Shown: positions 1 through 13,131, counted from the stretch's first letter. The stretch: 64,000 nucleotides of DNA from Carnobacterium sp. 17-4 (GCF_000195575.1 NC_015391.1:1-64000), one strand, 5' to 3'. The notes: generated by a model not told the origin, from the sequence alone. Numbers and translations are program-made.

Positions 1-100
1 ACAGGCAGTGGACAAATTTTCTACTAAAAAAACTACTTGTGGAAAACTATTTATAAAAGTGCTAAAATGACTTAGACACATTTTATAAGGAGGTTCTATT
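1..100. promoter_or_regulatory. dnaA upstream region with DnaA-box-like site
   Basis: Leader of dnaA, cut at the left by the window edge. A DnaA-box-like 9-mer TGTGGAAAA (38-46; reverse complement TTTTCCACA, one mismatch to TTATCCACA) lies about 55 nt before the start, as expected for autoregulation by DnaA. A strong Shine-Dalgarno AAGGAGG is at 87-93. No well-spaced -35/-10 pair is convincing, and the rest of the origin region to the left is outside the window. Confidence 0.55.
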
Positions 101-1438
101 TTGGACGATTTACAAACACTCTGGATTTTTCTAAAAGAAAAATTCAAAGAATCGCTCTCCAAAGTTAGCTATGATACATGGATTGAAAGTGCAAGCCCCA
201 TACGTATCACGGATAACAACATTATTATCGAAGTCCCTTCTTCTTTACATAAAGAATATTGGGAAAATAACTTAGCTACTCGAATTGTTGAAAATATTTA
301 TGAATACTCCAGTCGTGAAATTTCTCCATTGTTTATTATCAAAAATGAACAGGAAGCAAGCAATCTAGTAAATAAAAATTTGCGTAATGAGGTCCCTAAA
401 AAAACCCTCTTTAAAAAAGATATTCAATTAAATACTAAATATACTTTTGATACATTTGTTATAGGTAAAGGAAATCAAATGGCTCACGCTGCAGCTTTAG
501 TCGTTGCAGAAGAACCTGGAACAATTTATAATCCTTTATTTTTCTATGGTGGAGTTGGACTTGGAAAAACCCATTTGATGCATGCTATAGGTCACCAAAT
601 GTTACTGCTAAACCCAGATGCACGAGTGAAGTATGTTAGTAGTGAAACATTTGCAAATGACTTTATAAATTCCATTCAAAATAAAACACAAGAAAAATTT
701 AGAAATGAATACCGTAGTGTTGATTTGCTTCTAGTAGATGATATTCAATTTTTTGCAGATAAAGAAGGAACTCAAGAAGAGTTTTTCCATACCTTTAATG
801 CTTTATATGATGATCGAAAACAAATCGTATTGACTAGTGATCGTTTGCCTAATGAAATTCCTAAGTTGCAAGAACGCTTAGTATCAAGATTCGCATGGGG
901 ATTATCAGTAGATATTACGCCTCCAGATTTGGAAACACGTATTGCGATCCTAAGAAAAAAAGCCAATGCTGAACGGTTAGAAATTCCAGGTGACACGTTA
1001 AGTTATATCGCTGGTCAAATTGATTCAAATATTAGAGAATTAGAAGGTGCTTTAGTTCGTGTACAAGCTTATGCAGCTATCGAAAGTCGTGACATTACAA
1101 CTAGTCTCGCTGCCGATGCCTTAAAAAGTATGCTGCCTTCAGCAAAACCGACCACATTGACCATCTTGGACATTCAAAATGCGGTTAGTAAATATTATCA
1201 GTTATCCATTGCTGATCTTAAAGGTAAAAAACGCATTAAATCGATTGTTTTACCAAGACAAATTGCTATGTATTTATCTAGAGAACTTACCTCAAATTCA
1301 CTACCTAAAATAGGGGCTGAATTTGGTGGAAAAGATCATACAACTGTTATTCATGCTTACGAAAAAATCGTTCATGTTTTGTCGACCGATGACCAATTAA
1401 AACAAGAAATTACCGATATAAAGAAAAAATTAACGTAA
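101..1438 (+). CDS. dnaA: Chromosomal replication initiator DnaA
   Basis: AAA+ initiator that binds DnaA boxes, forms a filament on single-stranded DNA and opens oriC. The 445 aa give the usual four domains: an N-terminal helicase-loading domain (about 1-80), a short linker, the AAA+ core with Walker A GGVGLGKT (150-157) and Walker [10 protein letters not shown] (about 208-216), and the C-terminal DNA-binding domain with the DnaA signature KDHTTVIHA near 411. The start is TTG at 101, set by AAGGAGG 7 nt upstream. It is the first gene of the window, with oriC directly downstream, as in most Firmicutes. Length and motifs are normal. Confidence 0.98.
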   Translation: MDDLQTLWIFLKEKFKESLSKVSYDTWIESASPIRITDNNIIIEVPSSLHKEYWENNLATRIVENIYEYSSREISPLFIIKNEQEASNLVNKNLRNEVPKKTLFKKDIQLNTKYTFDTFVIGKGNQMAHAAALVVAEEPGTIYNPLFFYGGVGLGKTHLMHAIGHQMLLLNPDARVKYVSSETFANDFINSIQNKTQEKFRNEYRSVDLLLVDDIQFFADKEGTQEEFFHTFNALYDDRKQIVLTSDRLPNEIPKLQERLVSRFAWGLSVDITPPDLETRIAILRKKANAERLEIPGDTLSYIAGQIDSNIRELEGALVRVQAYAAIESRDITTSLAADALKSMLPSAKPTTLTILDIQNAVSKYYQLSIADLKGKKRIKSIVLPRQIAMYLSRELTSNSLPKIGAEFGGKDHTTVIHAYEKIVHVLSTDDQLKQEITDIKKKLT

Positions 1439-1621
1439 TCTTTTTCTTTTACACATGTGCATAACTAATAGACTTATCCTTTTTTTACTAACACGTTATC
1501 CACATGTGTAAAACCTTGTAACTAAAAAGGTTGCATTAGTTATCCACAGTATCAACAAGCCCTACTACTATTACTAAAGAACTTACTAAAATAAATTAAA
1601 CTATATTTGGAGGTAAATTAA
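1439..1621. other. oriC: oriC: DnaA boxes, DnaA-trios and AT-rich unwinding region
   Basis: Intergenic dnaA-dnaN segment. DnaA boxes: perfect TTATCCACA at 1496-1504 and 1540-1548 (+), and TTATGCACA on the - strand at 1456-1464. Thirteen bases after the last box comes CTACTACTATTACTA (1562-1576), five in-phase trinucleotides whose complement reads 3'-GAT GAT GAT AAT GAT-5', the DnaA-trio motif that guides strand opening in Bacillus subtilis. AT-rich DNA (1577-1608) follows, then the dnaN Shine-Dalgarno GGAGG (1609-1613). Box-spacer-trio-AT order matches a Bacillus-type unwinding module. Function is inferred from this layout. Confidence 0.9.
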
Positions 1622-2764
1622 ATGAAATTTACAATTAAAAGAAGTGCCTTTTTAAAAAGCTTATCCGATGTACAACGTGCAATTTCTTCGAGAACAACTA
1701 TTCCTATATTGACTGGTTTAAAAATCATCGCAAATGATGAAGGATTGACATTAACAGGTAGTGATTCAGATATTTCTATTGAAGCATTCATTCCTGTATC
1801 TGAAGATGATAATTTATTAGTTATTGAAAAAACTGGAGGAATTGTTTTACAAGCACGCTTTTTTAGTGAAATTGTAAAAAAACTTCCTGAAGAAACAATG
1901 ACTATTGAAATACTTGATCATTTTCAAGCATTGATTACTTCTGCAACAGCTTCATTTACTATTAATGGTCTAGATCCTAATAATTACCCTCACTTACCGA
2001 TTATTGATACGAAAGAATCATTTACTTTACCTGTAAACTTATTTAAGCAAGTAATCGGACAAACCGTTATTGCTATTTCAACTCATGAAAGTCGTCCAAT
2101 ACTTACAGGAGTAAATATAGTTATTGAAAATGGTAAGTTTTTAGCAGTTGCTACCGATAGCCACCGCTTAAGCCAACGTGTGATTCCTTTAGAAATGAAT
2201 GATGAGCAAGCTTCAAAAAAATACAATATCATTATTCCTGGTAAGAGTTTAATTGAGTTGTCTCGTACACTAGATGAAAATTCTGATACTATTGAAATGA
2301 TGATCACTGAAAACCAAGTACTGTTTAAATCCGAAAATATGTATTTTTATTCTCGCTTACTAGAAGGGTACTATCCTGATACAAAACGTTTGATTCCTGA
2401 TAATTCTTCAACGGAAATCAGCTTTAATGCTAGTTCTTTATTAGGTTCGATCGAACGTGCTTCATTGCTTTCACATGAAGGTAAAAATAATGTTGTAAAA
2501 ATTACGATCAACCCGAATTTAGTTGAGATTTCTGGAAACTCACCTGATGTTGGAAATGTTAATGAGGAATTAGACTATCAATCTGTTGAAGGAGAACCAA
2601 TCGAACTTTCCTTTAACCCAGATTATATGAAGGATGCATTGAGAACTTTTGGCCAAACAGACATTAAAATAAAGTTCACCTCACCAGTTCGTCCATTTAT
2701 TTTAGTTCCTAGCGAAAACGATCAAGATTTTATTCAATTGATTACTCCAGTTCGAACTTTTTAA
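1622..2764 (+). CDS. dnaN: DNA polymerase III sliding clamp (beta subunit)
   Basis: Ring-shaped processivity clamp that holds the replicase on DNA and serves as a hub for repair and initiation regulators. The 380 aa show the three-domain beta-clamp pattern: N-terminal MKFTIKRSAFLKSL, central PILTGVNI and ATDSHRLS motifs, and the C-terminal LITPVRTF end that forms part of the partner-binding pocket. ATG at 1622 follows GGAGG at 1609. It is separated from dnaA by oriC and closed by its own terminator, so yaaA-recF-gyrBA downstream has a separate promoter. Confidence 0.98.
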   Translation: MKFTIKRSAFLKSLSDVQRAISSRTTIPILTGLKIIANDEGLTLTGSDSDISIEAFIPVSEDDNLLVIEKTGGIVLQARFFSEIVKKLPEETMTIEILDHFQALITSATASFTINGLDPNNYPHLPIIDTKESFTLPVNLFKQVIGQTVIAISTHESRPILTGVNIVIENGKFLAVATDSHRLSQRVIPLEMNDEQASKKYNIIIPGKSLIELSRTLDENSDTIEMMITENQVLFKSENMYFYSRLLEGYYPDTKRLIPDNSSTEISFNASSLLGSIERASLLSHEGKNNVVKITINPNLVEISGNSPDVGNVNEELDYQSVEGEPIELSFNPDYMKDALRTFGQTDIKIKFTSPVRPFILVPSENDQDFIQLITPVRTF

Positions 2765-2774
2765 GGACATTCCG

Positions 2775-2815
2775 AAAAAACTACTTTTCAGGCAACTGAA
2801 AAAGTAGTTTTTTTT
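2775..2815 (+). terminator. Rho-independent terminator after dnaN
   Basis: A-rich 5' arm with CTACTTTTCAG (2781-2791) pairs with CTGAAAAAGTAG (2796-2807), with one bulge, followed by eight T. Confidence 0.85.
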
Positions 2816-2927
2816 AATATATGCCGAATAACCATGTTTTTTTCGATTTAAGCACTTATGGAGGATTTAGGGTCTTTTTTTATCTTTTGCTTAAAATCGA
2901 TAATAGTAGGGTTATTTTTAGATTCAT

Positions 2928-2999
2928 TTGTACTATTGGCAAAAAAAGAGTATAATAGTATTAATAAGCGACAGCGTAATGCGTGGATTATTTCCACGC
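2928..2999 (+). promoter_or_regulatory. Promoter and leader hairpin of yaaA-recF-gyrB-gyrA
   Basis: A perfect -10 TATAAT (2951-2956) lies 17 nt after a weak -35 TTGTAC (2928-2933). Downstream, GCGTGGA/TCCACGC forms a hairpin (2981-2999) followed by TTATTTTATTG. The hairpin sits in the 5' leader about 30 nt before yaaA; whether it acts as a weak attenuator or an mRNA-stabilising stem cannot be told from sequence. Confidence 0.6.
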
Positions 3000-3027
3000 T
3001 TATTTTATTGAAAAGTAGGTGAAAAAA

Positions 3028-3278
3028 ATGAAAAAAACCATTAAAATCGATCGTGAATTTATAACATTGGGGCAATTTTTAAAACATGAAAACATTATTA
3101 GCAGTGGCGGAATGGCAAAGTGGTATTTGTCTGAACATACAGTCCTTCTTGATAACGAAGTTGAAAATCGCAGAGGTAAAAAACTTTACCCTGGTTCTGT
3201 AGTGGAAATACCTGATGAAGGAACATTCTTTATCCAGTCAGAAAATGAAACTGCTAAAACAAATGAGGAAGAAAAATA

Positions 3279-3279
<1 letters not shown>
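3028..3279 (+). CDS. yaaA: S4-domain RNA-binding protein YaaA (RlbA)
   Basis: Small (83 aa) S4-like RNA-binding protein always found between dnaN and recF in Firmicutes; linked to ribosome assembly, exact role unsettled. The S4 fold is seen in LGQFLKHENIISSGGMAKW and the following VLLDNEVENRRGKKL..GSVVEI segment. A GTG at 3019 is in frame, but it overlaps the likely Shine-Dalgarno (TAGGTG, 3016-3021), so ATG 3028 is preferred. Its stop overlaps the recF start by one base (TAATG), showing translational coupling. Confidence 0.9.
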
Positions 3280-6340
<3,061 letters not shown>

Positions 6341-6363
6341 TCCAAATAGGAGGACAATAAAGA

Positions 6364-8943
6364 ATGGCTGAAGAATTTAAAGAGAATATAAAAGGTATTG
6401 AACTAAGCCATGAAATGCGCACATCTTTCCTTGATTATGCAATGAGTGTTATTGTAGCTCGTGCATTGCCGGATGTACGAGATGGATTGAAACCAGTCCA
6501 TCGTCGTATTTTATATGGGATGAGTGAATTGGGCGTGACCCCAGATAAAGCGCATAAAAAGTCAGCACGTATTGTTGGGGATGTTATGGGTAAATACCAT
6601 CCTCATGGAGATAGTGCGATTTATGAATCTATGGTTCGTATGGCACAAAACTGGAGTTACCGCTATCCGTTAGTGGATGGTCATGGAAACTTTGGATCAG
6701 TGGATGGCGATGGAGCTGCAGCAATGCGGTATACAGAGGCTCGTATGACAAAAATGGCATTAGAAATGTTGCGCGATATCAATAAAGATACAATTGATTA
6801 CCATGATAACTATGATGGATCAGAACGTGAACCAGATGTATTACCGGCTCGCTTTCCTAATCTACTTGTAAATGGTGTCACCGGTATTGCTGTTGGTATG
6901 GCTACTAATATTCCTCCGCACAATTTAACTGAAGTTATTTCTGCATTACACATTTTGATGAAAAACCCCGATGCAACCACGGCTGATTTGATGGAAGCTA
7001 TACCAGGTCCTGATTTCCCAACCGGTGGATTAGTAATGGGTAAATCTGGAATCAGAAAAGCCTATGAAACAGGTAAAGGTTCTATTATGGTTCGAGCTAA
7101 AGTTGAAATTGAAATACTAAAAAATGGCAAAGAACGCATTATTGTGCATGAATTACCATATATGGTAAATAAAGCACGATTAGTAGAGCGTATAGCTGAT
7201 TTAGCTAGAGACAAACGAATCGAAGGTATTACTGATTTAGCAGATGAATCCGACCGTGATGGTATGCGTGTTGTGATTGATGTTAGACGTGATGTTAGTG
7301 CGAGTGTAGTCTTAAATAATCTATATAAATTAACTTCATTACAAACATCTTTTGGCTTTAACATGTTAGCAATTGTGAATGGTGTTCCAAAAGTATTGAG
7401 TTTGAAATCAATTCTTGAAGAATACTTGAAGCACCAAGAAATAGTTATTCGTAGAAGAACAGCTTACGATAAACGTAAAGCTGAGGCACGAGCACACATC
7501 TTAGAAGGTTTAAGAATAGCGTTAGACCATATTGATGAAATCATTCGAATTATACGTGGTTCAAAAACTGGTGATATCGCTAAAACGACTTTAATTGAGA
7601 CGTACGGTTTATCAGAGAAACAATCACAAGCTATTTTAGATATGCGAATGGTTCGATTAACTGGTTTAGAAAGAGACAAAATCGAAGCAGAGTATACTGA
7701 ATTGATGGCTTTAATCGCTGATATGGCTGATATCTTGGCTAATCCAGAACGTGTACACACTATTATTGAAACGGAACTTCTTGAAGTTCAAGAAAGATTT
7801 GGAGATGCTCGTCGTACTGAATTGTTAGTAGGAGAAGTATTAAGTCTGGAAGATGAAGATCTGATTGAAGAAGAAGATATTGTGATTACGTTGACTAGCA
7901 AAGGTTATATCAAACGTCTTCCAAGTTCTGAATTCAAATCACAAAGACGTGGCGGACGCGGAGTACAGGGGATGGGTGTTCATGATGATGATTTCATTGA
8001 AACCTTAGTTTCTTGCTCTACTCATGATACCTTATTATTCTTTACGAATAACGGGAAAGTCTACCGTTCAAAAGGATACGAAATCCCTGAATATGGCCGT
8101 ACAGCTAAAGGAATCCCTGTTATCAACTTACTAGGAGTCGACTCAGGTGAAACTGTTCAAGCGGTTATAAACGTCAGAGGAGAAGCTGAAGAAGGACTGT
8201 ACTTGTTCTTTACGACTCGTCTTGGAACAGTTAAACGTACGGATGTAAAAGCCTTTTCTAATATCCGAAGCAATGGTCTAAAAGCTATTGTACTAAAAGA
8301 AAATGATGAATTGATGTCTGTTTCTGTAACAAATGGAGATCAAAACATTATCATTGGAACACATATGGGTTATGCTGTAAGTTTCCATGAAAAAGATGTC
8401 CGAAATATGGGTAGAACTGCTGGCGGTGTTCGTGGTATTCGCTTAAGAGAAAATGATTACGTCATTGGAGTAGATCTATTAACTGAGGACTCGGAAGTTT
8501 TAATTATTACAGAAAAAGGGTATGGAAAACGTACCAAAGCAAGTGAATATGCTATTAAAGGCCGTGGCGGAAAAGGAATTAAAACAGCTAATATCACAAG
8601 TAAAAATGGTAATCTAGCTGGTTTAACGACTGTCAAAGGCGACGAAGATATTATGTTGATAACAAATACAGGTGTTATCATTCGTTTCAATGTCTCTGCA
8701 GTATCTCAAACTGGCCGTGCAACATTAGGTGTACGTGTTATTCGAGTAGCTGAAGATGTTAAAGTGTCAACTATGGCAAAAGTAGATGCAGAAGTTATCA
8801 AAGAAGAAATGGATGAAGCAGGAATCATTTCTGAATCGCCGTCTATAGAAGATAGTGAACTAAACGAATCGATTCAAGAAAATGATACTTCAAACAATTC
8901 TGATAACGATACAGAAGGCAACAATGACCTAACTGAAGATTAA
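6364..8943 (+). CDS. gyrA: DNA gyrase subunit A
   Basis: Breakage-reunion subunit of gyrase. In the 859 aa, the winged-helix/tower core holds the catalytic tyrosine Y123 (AAMRYTEAR), and the C-terminal half has six beta-pinwheel repeats including the GyrA box QRRGGRG (about 523-529). The quinolone-resistance region reads [11 protein letters not shown] with S84 and E88, the wild-type (susceptible) state of Gram-positive GyrA. The tail after about 820 is acidic and Asn/Ser-rich. AGGAGG at 6348-6353 serves ATG 6364, 23 bp after gyrB; co-transcribed. Confidence 0.98.
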   Translation: MAEEFKENIKGIELSHEMRTSFLDYAMSVIVARALPDVRDGLKPVHRRILYGMSELGVTPDKAHKKSARIVGDVMGKYHPHGDSAIYESMVRMAQNWSYRYPLVDGHGNFGSVDGDGAAAMRYTEARMTKMALEMLRDINKDTIDYHDNYDGSEREPDVLPARFPNLLVNGVTGIAVGMATNIPPHNLTEVISALHILMKNPDATTADLMEAIPGPDFPTGGLVMGKSGIRKAYETGKGSIMVRAKVEIEILKNGKERIIVHELPYMVNKARLVERIADLARDKRIEGITDLADESDRDGMRVVIDVRRDVSASVVLNNLYKLTSLQTSFGFNMLAIVNGVPKVLSLKSILEEYLKHQEIVIRRRTAYDKRKAEARAHILEGLRIALDHIDEIIRIIRGSKTGDIAKTTLIETYGLSEKQSQAILDMRMVRLTGLERDKIEAEYTELMALIADMADILANPERVHTIIETELLEVQERFGDARRTELLVGEVLSLEDEDLIEEEDIVITLTSKGYIKRLPSSEFKSQRRGGRGVQGMGVHDDDFIETLVSCSTHDTLLFFTNNGKVYRSKGYEIPEYGRTAKGIPVINLLGVDSGETVQAVINVRGEAEEGLYLFFTTRLGTVKRTDVKAFSNIRSNGLKAIVLKENDELMSVSVTNGDQNIIIGTHMGYAVSFHEKDVRNMGRTAGGVRGIRLRENDYVIGVDLLTEDSEVLIITEKGYGKRTKASEYAIKGRGGKGIKTANITSKNGNLAGLTTVKGDEDIMLITNTGVIIRFNVSAVSQTGRATLGVRVIRVAEDVKVSTMAKVDAEVIKEEMDEAGIISESPSIEDSELNESIQENDTSNNSDNDTEGNNDLTED

Positions 8944-8948
8944 AAGAG

Positions 8949-8988
8949 TAGAGAGAATGAGATCAATAGATCATTCTCTCTATTTTTT
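8949..8988 (+). terminator. Terminator after gyrA
   Basis: AGAGAGAATGA (8950-8960) pairs with TCATTCTCTC (8971-8980) and is followed by T7. Confidence 0.85.
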
Positions 8989-9101
8989 TGTTGTTTGACA
9001 AATGGTGTAGGTGTGTTTCAAAAGAAATTTATTTTGGAATAAACGGGTTTGCTTGTAGCCATAGTTATTAAAAAGTATTATATATAAGTGTAATTCAAGT
9101 A

Positions 9102-9130
9102 TTGATGTCTAGAATGAAATGTGCTATACT
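9102..9130 (+). promoter_or_regulatory. Promoter of rpsF-ssb-rpsR
   Basis: -35 TTGATG (9102-9107), 17-nt spacer, -10 TATACT (9125-9130): a strong sigma-A type promoter about 92 nt before the rpsF start. Confidence 0.8.
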
Positions 9131-9169
9131 AAACGGACGTGAGTAATCTAAAGAAACATTATTAGAATA

Positions 9170-9211
9170 CTCTCCTTGCTCTGTAAAAAGAGCCAAAGTC
9201 CATAAGGAGGT
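9170..9211 (+). promoter_or_regulatory. rpsF leader hairpin able to mask the Shine-Dalgarno
   Basis: CTCCTT (9172-9177) is complementary to AAGGAG (9204-9209), the core of the rpsF ribosome-binding site. Within it, GCTCT (9178-9182) pairs with AGAGC (9189-9193). The resulting two-stem hairpin with a bulged CAAAGTCCAT on the 3' side hides the Shine-Dalgarno. Autogenous S6:S18 leaders of comparable layout are known in many bacteria; assignment to that family is inferred from position and shape only. Confidence 0.5.
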
Positions 9212-9221
9212 GACAGTCAAG

Positions 9222-9521
9222 ATGAGTAAAACAGCAAAATACGAAATTTTATACATTATCCGTCCAAACATCGAAGAAGCTGAAAAAGCAGCTTTAGTTG
9301 AACGCTTTGACACTATTTTAAAAGATAATGGTGCTGAAATCACTGAATCTAAAGACTGGTCGAAACGTCGTTTTGCTTACGAAATCAAAGATTTCCACGA
9401 AGGAATCTACCATATCGTAAAACTTACTGCTAATGATGCAGCTGCAATTAACGAATTCGATCGTTTGTCTAAAATCAGTTCTGATATTCTGCGTCATATG
9501 ACAATTAGAGAAGAAGACTAA
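9222..9521 (+). CDS. rpsF: 30S ribosomal protein bS6
   Basis: Primary-binding partner of S18 on the 30S platform. The 99 aa start [16 protein letters not shown] and keep the S6 motif [19 protein letters not shown] (about 45-63). A GTG at 9210 is in frame, but it overlaps the Shine-Dalgarno AAGGAGGT (9204-9211), so ATG 9222 is chosen; this gives the usual length. It heads the conserved rpsF-ssb-rpsR operon, in which the two ribosomal proteins bind each other. Confidence 0.96.
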   Translation: MSKTAKYEILYIIRPNIEEAEKAALVERFDTILKDNGAEITESKDWSKRRFAYEIKDFHEGIYHIVKLTANDAAAINEFDRLSKISSDILRHMTIREED

Positions 9522-9529
9522 GCAAAAAA

Positions 9530-9545
9530 TGTTTCACATGAAACA
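9530..9545. promoter_or_regulatory. parS: parS-like site 1 (one mismatch)
   Basis: TGTTTCACATGAAACA differs from the parS consensus TGTTTCACGTGAAACA at one position. The AAA and TTT flanks extend the palindrome to 22 bp. It occupies the rpsF-ssb gap, 24 nt before the ssb start. Expected ligand is ParB/Spo0J. Confidence 0.75.
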
Positions 9546-9569
9546 TTTTTATCGGAAGGAGTGGATAAT

Positions 9570-10094
9570 GTGATTAACAATGTTGTTTTAGTTGGAAGAT
9601 TAACAAAAGATGCTGATTTAAGATACACTTCAAATGGCACAGCGGTAGCAACTTTTTCACTGGCTGTAAACAGACAGTTTACAAACCAAAAAGGTGAAAG
9701 AGATGCCGATTTTATCAACTGTGTAATTTGGAGAAAGAGTGCTGAATCATTTGCAAACTTCACCAGAAAAGGTGCATTAGTAGGTGTAGAAGGCCGTATC
9801 CAAACACGTTCTTATGATAATCAACAAGGGCAACGTGTATATGTTACAGAAGTAGTTGTTGAAACGTTCTCATTATTAGAATCAAAATCTAAAAATGACC
9901 AACGTAAAGATCAAAATGACTCTCAAGCTCAATCGGGATCATACGGTTCTCAACAAAAACCTTATAACAATAACACACAAAGTAATTCACAAGAAGCTCC
10001 CCGTAACCAACAATATCAAAATTTTGGAAACTCTGATCCTTTTGAAAAGAGCGGACAACCGATTGATATTTCAGATGACGATTTACCATTCTAA
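9570..10094 (+). CDS. ssb: Single-stranded DNA-binding protein
   Basis: Tetrameric OB-fold protein that coats single-stranded DNA at forks and recruits repair enzymes by its C-terminal tip. Of 174 aa, about 1-105 are the OB fold ([44 protein letters not shown] shortened here), followed by a Gln/Asn/Ser-rich flexible linker and the acidic tip [12 protein letters not shown] 9570 is chosen over the in-frame GTG 9561 because AAGGAG (9556-9561) then has an 8-nt spacer and the protein starts with the conserved MINNV. The upstream parS-like palindrome may affect its expression if ParB-bound. Confidence 0.96.
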   Translation: MINNVVLVGRLTKDADLRYTSNGTAVATFSLAVNRQFTNQKGERDADFINCVIWRKSAESFANFTRKGALVGVEGRIQTRSYDNQQGQRVYVTEVVVETFSLLESKSKNDQRKDQNDSQAQSGSYGSQQKPYNNNTQSNSQEAPRNQQYQNFGNSDPFEKSGQPIDISDDDLPF

Positions 10095-10124
10095 AAAGAA
10101 TGGGACGTAAAGGAGGAATATGAA

Positions 10125-10364
10125 ATGGCTCAACAACGTAGAGGCGGGAAAAAACGCCGTAAAGTTGATTTCTTTGCAGCAAACCACATCGAACACGTGG
10201 ACTACAAAGATATTGACCTATTGAAACGTTTTATCTCTGAAAGAGGTAGAATTTTACCGCGCCGTGTTACTGGAACATACGCGAAAAACCAACGTAAATT
10301 AACTAAAGCAATCAAACGTGCTCGTATTATGGGATTATTACCTTTCGTAACTGACGAACAATAA
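10125..10364 (+). CDS. rpsR: 30S ribosomal protein bS18
   Basis: 79-aa basic protein of the 30S platform that binds with S6. Motifs: [13 protein letters not shown] at the N terminus, [16 protein letters not shown], and [17 protein letters not shown] followed by [12 protein letters not shown]. No zinc-binding cysteines are present (C-minus form). AAGGAGG at 10110 precedes ATG 10125. Last gene of the rpsF operon, closed by the terminator at 10372. Confidence 0.97.
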   Translation: MAQQRRGGKKRRKVDFFAANHIEHVDYKDIDLLKRFISERGRILPRRVTGTYAKNQRKLTKAIKRARIMGLLPFVTDEQ

Positions 10365-10371
10365 AAAGATG

Positions 10372-10408
10372 AAGAGTTGAGGCAAATGTCTCGACTCTTT
10401 TTATTTTT
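10372..10408 (+). terminator. Terminator after rpsR
   Basis: AAGAGTTGAG pairs with CTCGACTCTT (one G-U pair) around CAAATGT, then a T-rich run. Confidence 0.85.
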
Positions 10409-10454
10409 TCATTCAACTATCATTCTGATTCTGAAAGATACTTAACAGAAGAAA

Positions 10455-10470
10455 TGTTTCACGTGAAACA
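10455..10470. promoter_or_regulatory. parS: parS site 2 (perfect)
   Basis: TGTTTCACGTGAAACA, an exact match to the consensus ParB/Spo0J binding palindrome. It lies between the rpsR terminator and the gdpP promoter, about 9 kb from oriC. Confidence 0.93.
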
Positions 10471-10483
10471 TTTCCGAAAGGAT

Positions 10484-10499
10484 TGTTTCATGTGAAACA
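10484..10499. promoter_or_regulatory. parS: parS-like site 3 (one mismatch)
   Basis: TGTTTCATGTGAAACA, one change from consensus, centred 29 bp after the perfect site. It ends 2 bp before the -35 of gdpP, so ParB spreading could affect this promoter. Confidence 0.8.
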
Positions 10500-10501
10500 A
10501 G

Positions 10502-10530
10502 TTGTCTACTTAGAGAACAAGTGGTAAAAT
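10502..10530 (+). promoter_or_regulatory. Promoter of gdpP-rplI
   Basis: -35 TTGTCT (10502-10507), 17-nt spacer, -10 TAAAAT (10525-10530). Confidence 0.65.
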
Positions 10531-10576
10531 AGAGGTTGAACTTTAATTAGGAGAGAGATGGAAAAAGGGGCCTGTT

Positions 10577-12577
10577 ATGAATAAGAAACTATCTCAAGAA
10601 AAATTTCCGGAATTCTTAAATGATAAAAAAATTCAAACTATTATAGCCATTATAATGGTGTTTCAGTTAGTTATAATTGTTTTAGGATTTATCGCTAACA
10701 TTGGAATCGGTTTAGCGTTACTAGTTATTTTTATAGTGGTATTATTTTTATTGTATGATTTGGCAAAGAAATTAGCCATTGAAAACAAAAAATACATTTC
10801 AGATTTAGCTTTTCGAATTAAGCGCGGAGAGCAAGAAGCTTTGATAAAAATGCCCATTGGTATTCTTTTATTTAATGAAAACTTACAATTGCAATGGATT
10901 AATCCTTATCTTCAATCGCATTTAGGTTACCAAGAAGTGCTAGGTAAGCAGTTAGAAGATGTTGATAGCGAATTAGCAATACTTGTCAAAGAAAGCCGAG
11001 ACTCTGGATTGAAAAAAGCAAAATGGGGCGACAAAGTTTTTCAAATAATTGTTCAAAAAGATATTAGAGTTGTTTATCTTATGGACATTACAGAATACGC
11101 TAACATTCAATCAAAGTACGAGGAAGAACAAATTGTTATTGGAAATATATTTGTCGATAATCATGATGAAATTACTCAAGGAATGACCGATAGAAATATA
11201 TCTAATTTGGATAACTTTATTACAACTCAATTATCTAATTGGGCTAAGTCACATCATGTGTACTTAAAACGCATAACAGAAGATCGCTTTATCGTTATGA
11301 TGCACAAGAGGTCTTTAGCTAAAATGGAAGAAGAAAAATTTAGTATTATCGATCAAATTAGAGAGAGAACTTCAAAACAAAATTTCCCTCTAACGTTGAG
11401 TATTGGTATTGCGTATGGATCTGAAGATTTAAGTGAATTATCTAAATTAGCCCAAAGTAATTTAGATTTGGCTTTAGGTAGAGGTGGAGACCAGGTTGTT
11501 GTAAAAGGTTATGATGCTGAACCGCGTTATTATGGCGGAAAAACAAATCCTATGGAGAAAAGAACACGCGTTCGCTCCCGGATGATTAGTCAAGCACTTC
11601 AAGAATTAATGAAACAATCTGATCAAATTTTTATTATGGGACATAGATATCCTGATTTGGATGCCATTGGTGCTTCATTAGGTATTAGAAGGATTGCTGA
11701 AATGAATAACAAAGAAGCTTGGGTTATTGTAAATCCAGATGAATTTAGCAAAGATATCTCTAAGTTAATGAAAGAAGTAGAAAAGGACAATGAAATTAGC
11801 CGATATATTATAACACCTGCTGTTGCTGAACAAATGATTACAAATAATAGTTTAGTTGTGTTAGTTGATTTTCATCGTCCGTCTATGGGGATAGCTCCAG
11901 ATTTAATTTCTCGAACAAATAAGGTAGTTGTTATTGATCATCATCGTCGTGGAGAAGCTTTTCCAGAAAATCCAGCTTTAGTTTACATCGAACCTTATGC
12001 TTCCTCGTCAGCTGAACTGATTACAGAGCTGTTCGAATACCAATCGGAAGAAGCAGATCCCATAAATAAGATTGAGGCTACTGCGCTATTAGGCGGAATT
12101 ATTGTAGATACCAATAGTTTTTCTCTCAGAACAGGATCTCGTACTTTTGATGCTGCAAGTTATCTAAGGTCTTGCGGTGCAGATGCAGTTATGATCCAAC
12201 GACTATTGAAAGAAGATAAAGAAACCTACCTTCTTCGTAGTCATTTAATTGAAACCATTGAATTTGTTACTAAAAATATAGCCGTTGCTGTTGGTGAAGA
12301 GAATGCTGTTTATGATACAGTGGTAGCAGCACAAACAGCTGATACCATGCTTTCAATGTCTAACGTAGATGCAGCTTTTGTAATCACTAAGCGTACAGAT
12401 AATAAAATTGGCATAAGTGCCCGCAGTTTAGGCGAAATAAACGTTCAAGTTATTATGGAACAGCTAGGTGGCGGCGGACACTTATCTAATGCAGCTACGC
12501 AATTAGAAAATATTACGATAAAAGAAGCAAAAGAACAATTGCGTGAGGTTATTTTAAACAAAACTAAGGAGGAATAA
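10577..12577 (+). CDS. gdpP: Cyclic-di-AMP phosphodiesterase GdpP
   Basis: Membrane phosphodiesterase that hydrolyses c-di-AMP to pApA, controlling potassium, osmotic and wall homeostasis. Domain order in the 666 aa: two N-terminal membrane helices (about 17-58), a degenerate PAS domain (about 80-175), a degenerate GGDEF domain (about 180-315), then the DHH/DHHA1 catalytic part with [32 protein letters not shown] and the C-terminal [10 protein letters not shown]. All expected metal-binding motifs are present. It sits 4 bp before rplI and shares its promoter, the usual Firmicute arrangement. Confidence 0.96.
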   Translation: MNKKLSQEKFPEFLNDKKIQTIIAIIMVFQLVIIVLGFIANIGIGLALLVIFIVVLFLLYDLAKKLAIENKKYISDLAFRIKRGEQEALIKMPIGILLFNENLQLQWINPYLQSHLGYQEVLGKQLEDVDSELAILVKESRDSGLKKAKWGDKVFQIIVQKDIRVVYLMDITEYANIQSKYEEEQIVIGNIFVDNHDEITQGMTDRNISNLDNFITTQLSNWAKSHHVYLKRITEDRFIVMMHKRSLAKMEEEKFSIIDQIRERTSKQNFPLTLSIGIAYGSEDLSELSKLAQSNLDLALGRGGDQVVVKGYDAEPRYYGGKTNPMEKRTRVRSRMISQALQELMKQSDQIFIMGHRYPDLDAIGASLGIRRIAEMNNKEAWVIVNPDEFSKDISKLMKEVEKDNEISRYIITPAVAEQMITNNSLVVLVDFHRPSMGIAPDLISRTNKVVVIDHHRRGEAFPENPALVYIEPYASSSAELITELFEYQSEEADPINKIEATALLGGIIVDTNSFSLRTGSRTFDAASYLRSCGADAVMIQRLLKEDKETYLLRSHLIETIEFVTKNIAVAVGEENAVYDTVVAAQTADTMLSMSNVDAAFVITKRTDNKIGISARSLGEINVQVIMEQLGGGGHLSNAATQLENITIKEAKEQLREVILNKTKEE

Positions 12578-12581
12578 CATT

Positions 12582-13037
12582 ATGAAAGTTATATTTTTAG
12601 CAGATGTAAAAGGTAAAGGTAAAAAAGGCGAGGTAAAAAACGTTGCTGATGGATATGCACATAACTTTTTATTGAAAAACAACTTAGCGAAAGAAGCTAC
12701 TTCAGCTAGCATAAGTGAATTAAATGGTAAAATAAAAGCTGACGAGAAAAAAGAAGAAGAGATTCTACAAGAAGCTAAAAAGGTAAAAGAATTTCTCGAA
12801 AAAGATGAAAATGCAATCGAGATCAAAACTAAAGCAGCTGAAGATGGTCGTTTGTTTGGTTCCGTTACAACAAAACAAATCGCTGCTGCAGCTCAAAAAC
12901 AGTTAAACATAAAACTTGATAAACGTAAAATTGAGTTGCCTGTTCCTATTAGAAGTTTAACGTCAATGAAAATTGATGTAAAAATTCACCCAGAAGTAGT
13001 TGCCACTATAACGGTAAGAGTCTTACCAGAAAATTAA
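12582..13037 (+). CDS. rplI: 50S ribosomal protein bL9
   Basis: 151-aa dumbbell-shaped 50S protein. The N-terminal 23S-binding domain has [19 protein letters not shown] and [13 protein letters not shown]; a long charged central helix (about 42-75) links to the C-terminal domain with [21 protein letters not shown] lies within the last codons of gdpP. A strong terminator follows. Confidence 0.97.
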   Translation: MKVIFLADVKGKGKKGEVKNVADGYAHNFLLKNNLAKEATSASISELNGKIKADEKKEEEILQEAKKVKEFLEKDENAIEIKTKAAEDGRLFGSVTTKQIAAAAQKQLNIKLDKRKIELPVPIRSLTSMKIDVKIHPEVVATITVRVLPEN

Positions 13038-13046
13038 ATTAGCAAA

Positions 13047-13093
13047 AAAAGCATTTGGCTCAGTAGCATTATAAGAGTCAAATGCTTTTTTTT
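13047..13093 (+). terminator. Terminator after rplI
   Basis: AAAGCATTTGGCTC pairs imperfectly with GAGTCAAATGCTTT, followed by a run of T. Confidence 0.85.
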
Positions 13094-13131
13094 AAACTAA
13101 CAATTATGGAACGAATGTTCTGTTTTCTAGA

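Noticed and set aside
9895-10110. 71-codon ORF inside ssb
   Set aside because: Out-of-frame shadow of the Gln/Asn-rich SSB linker.
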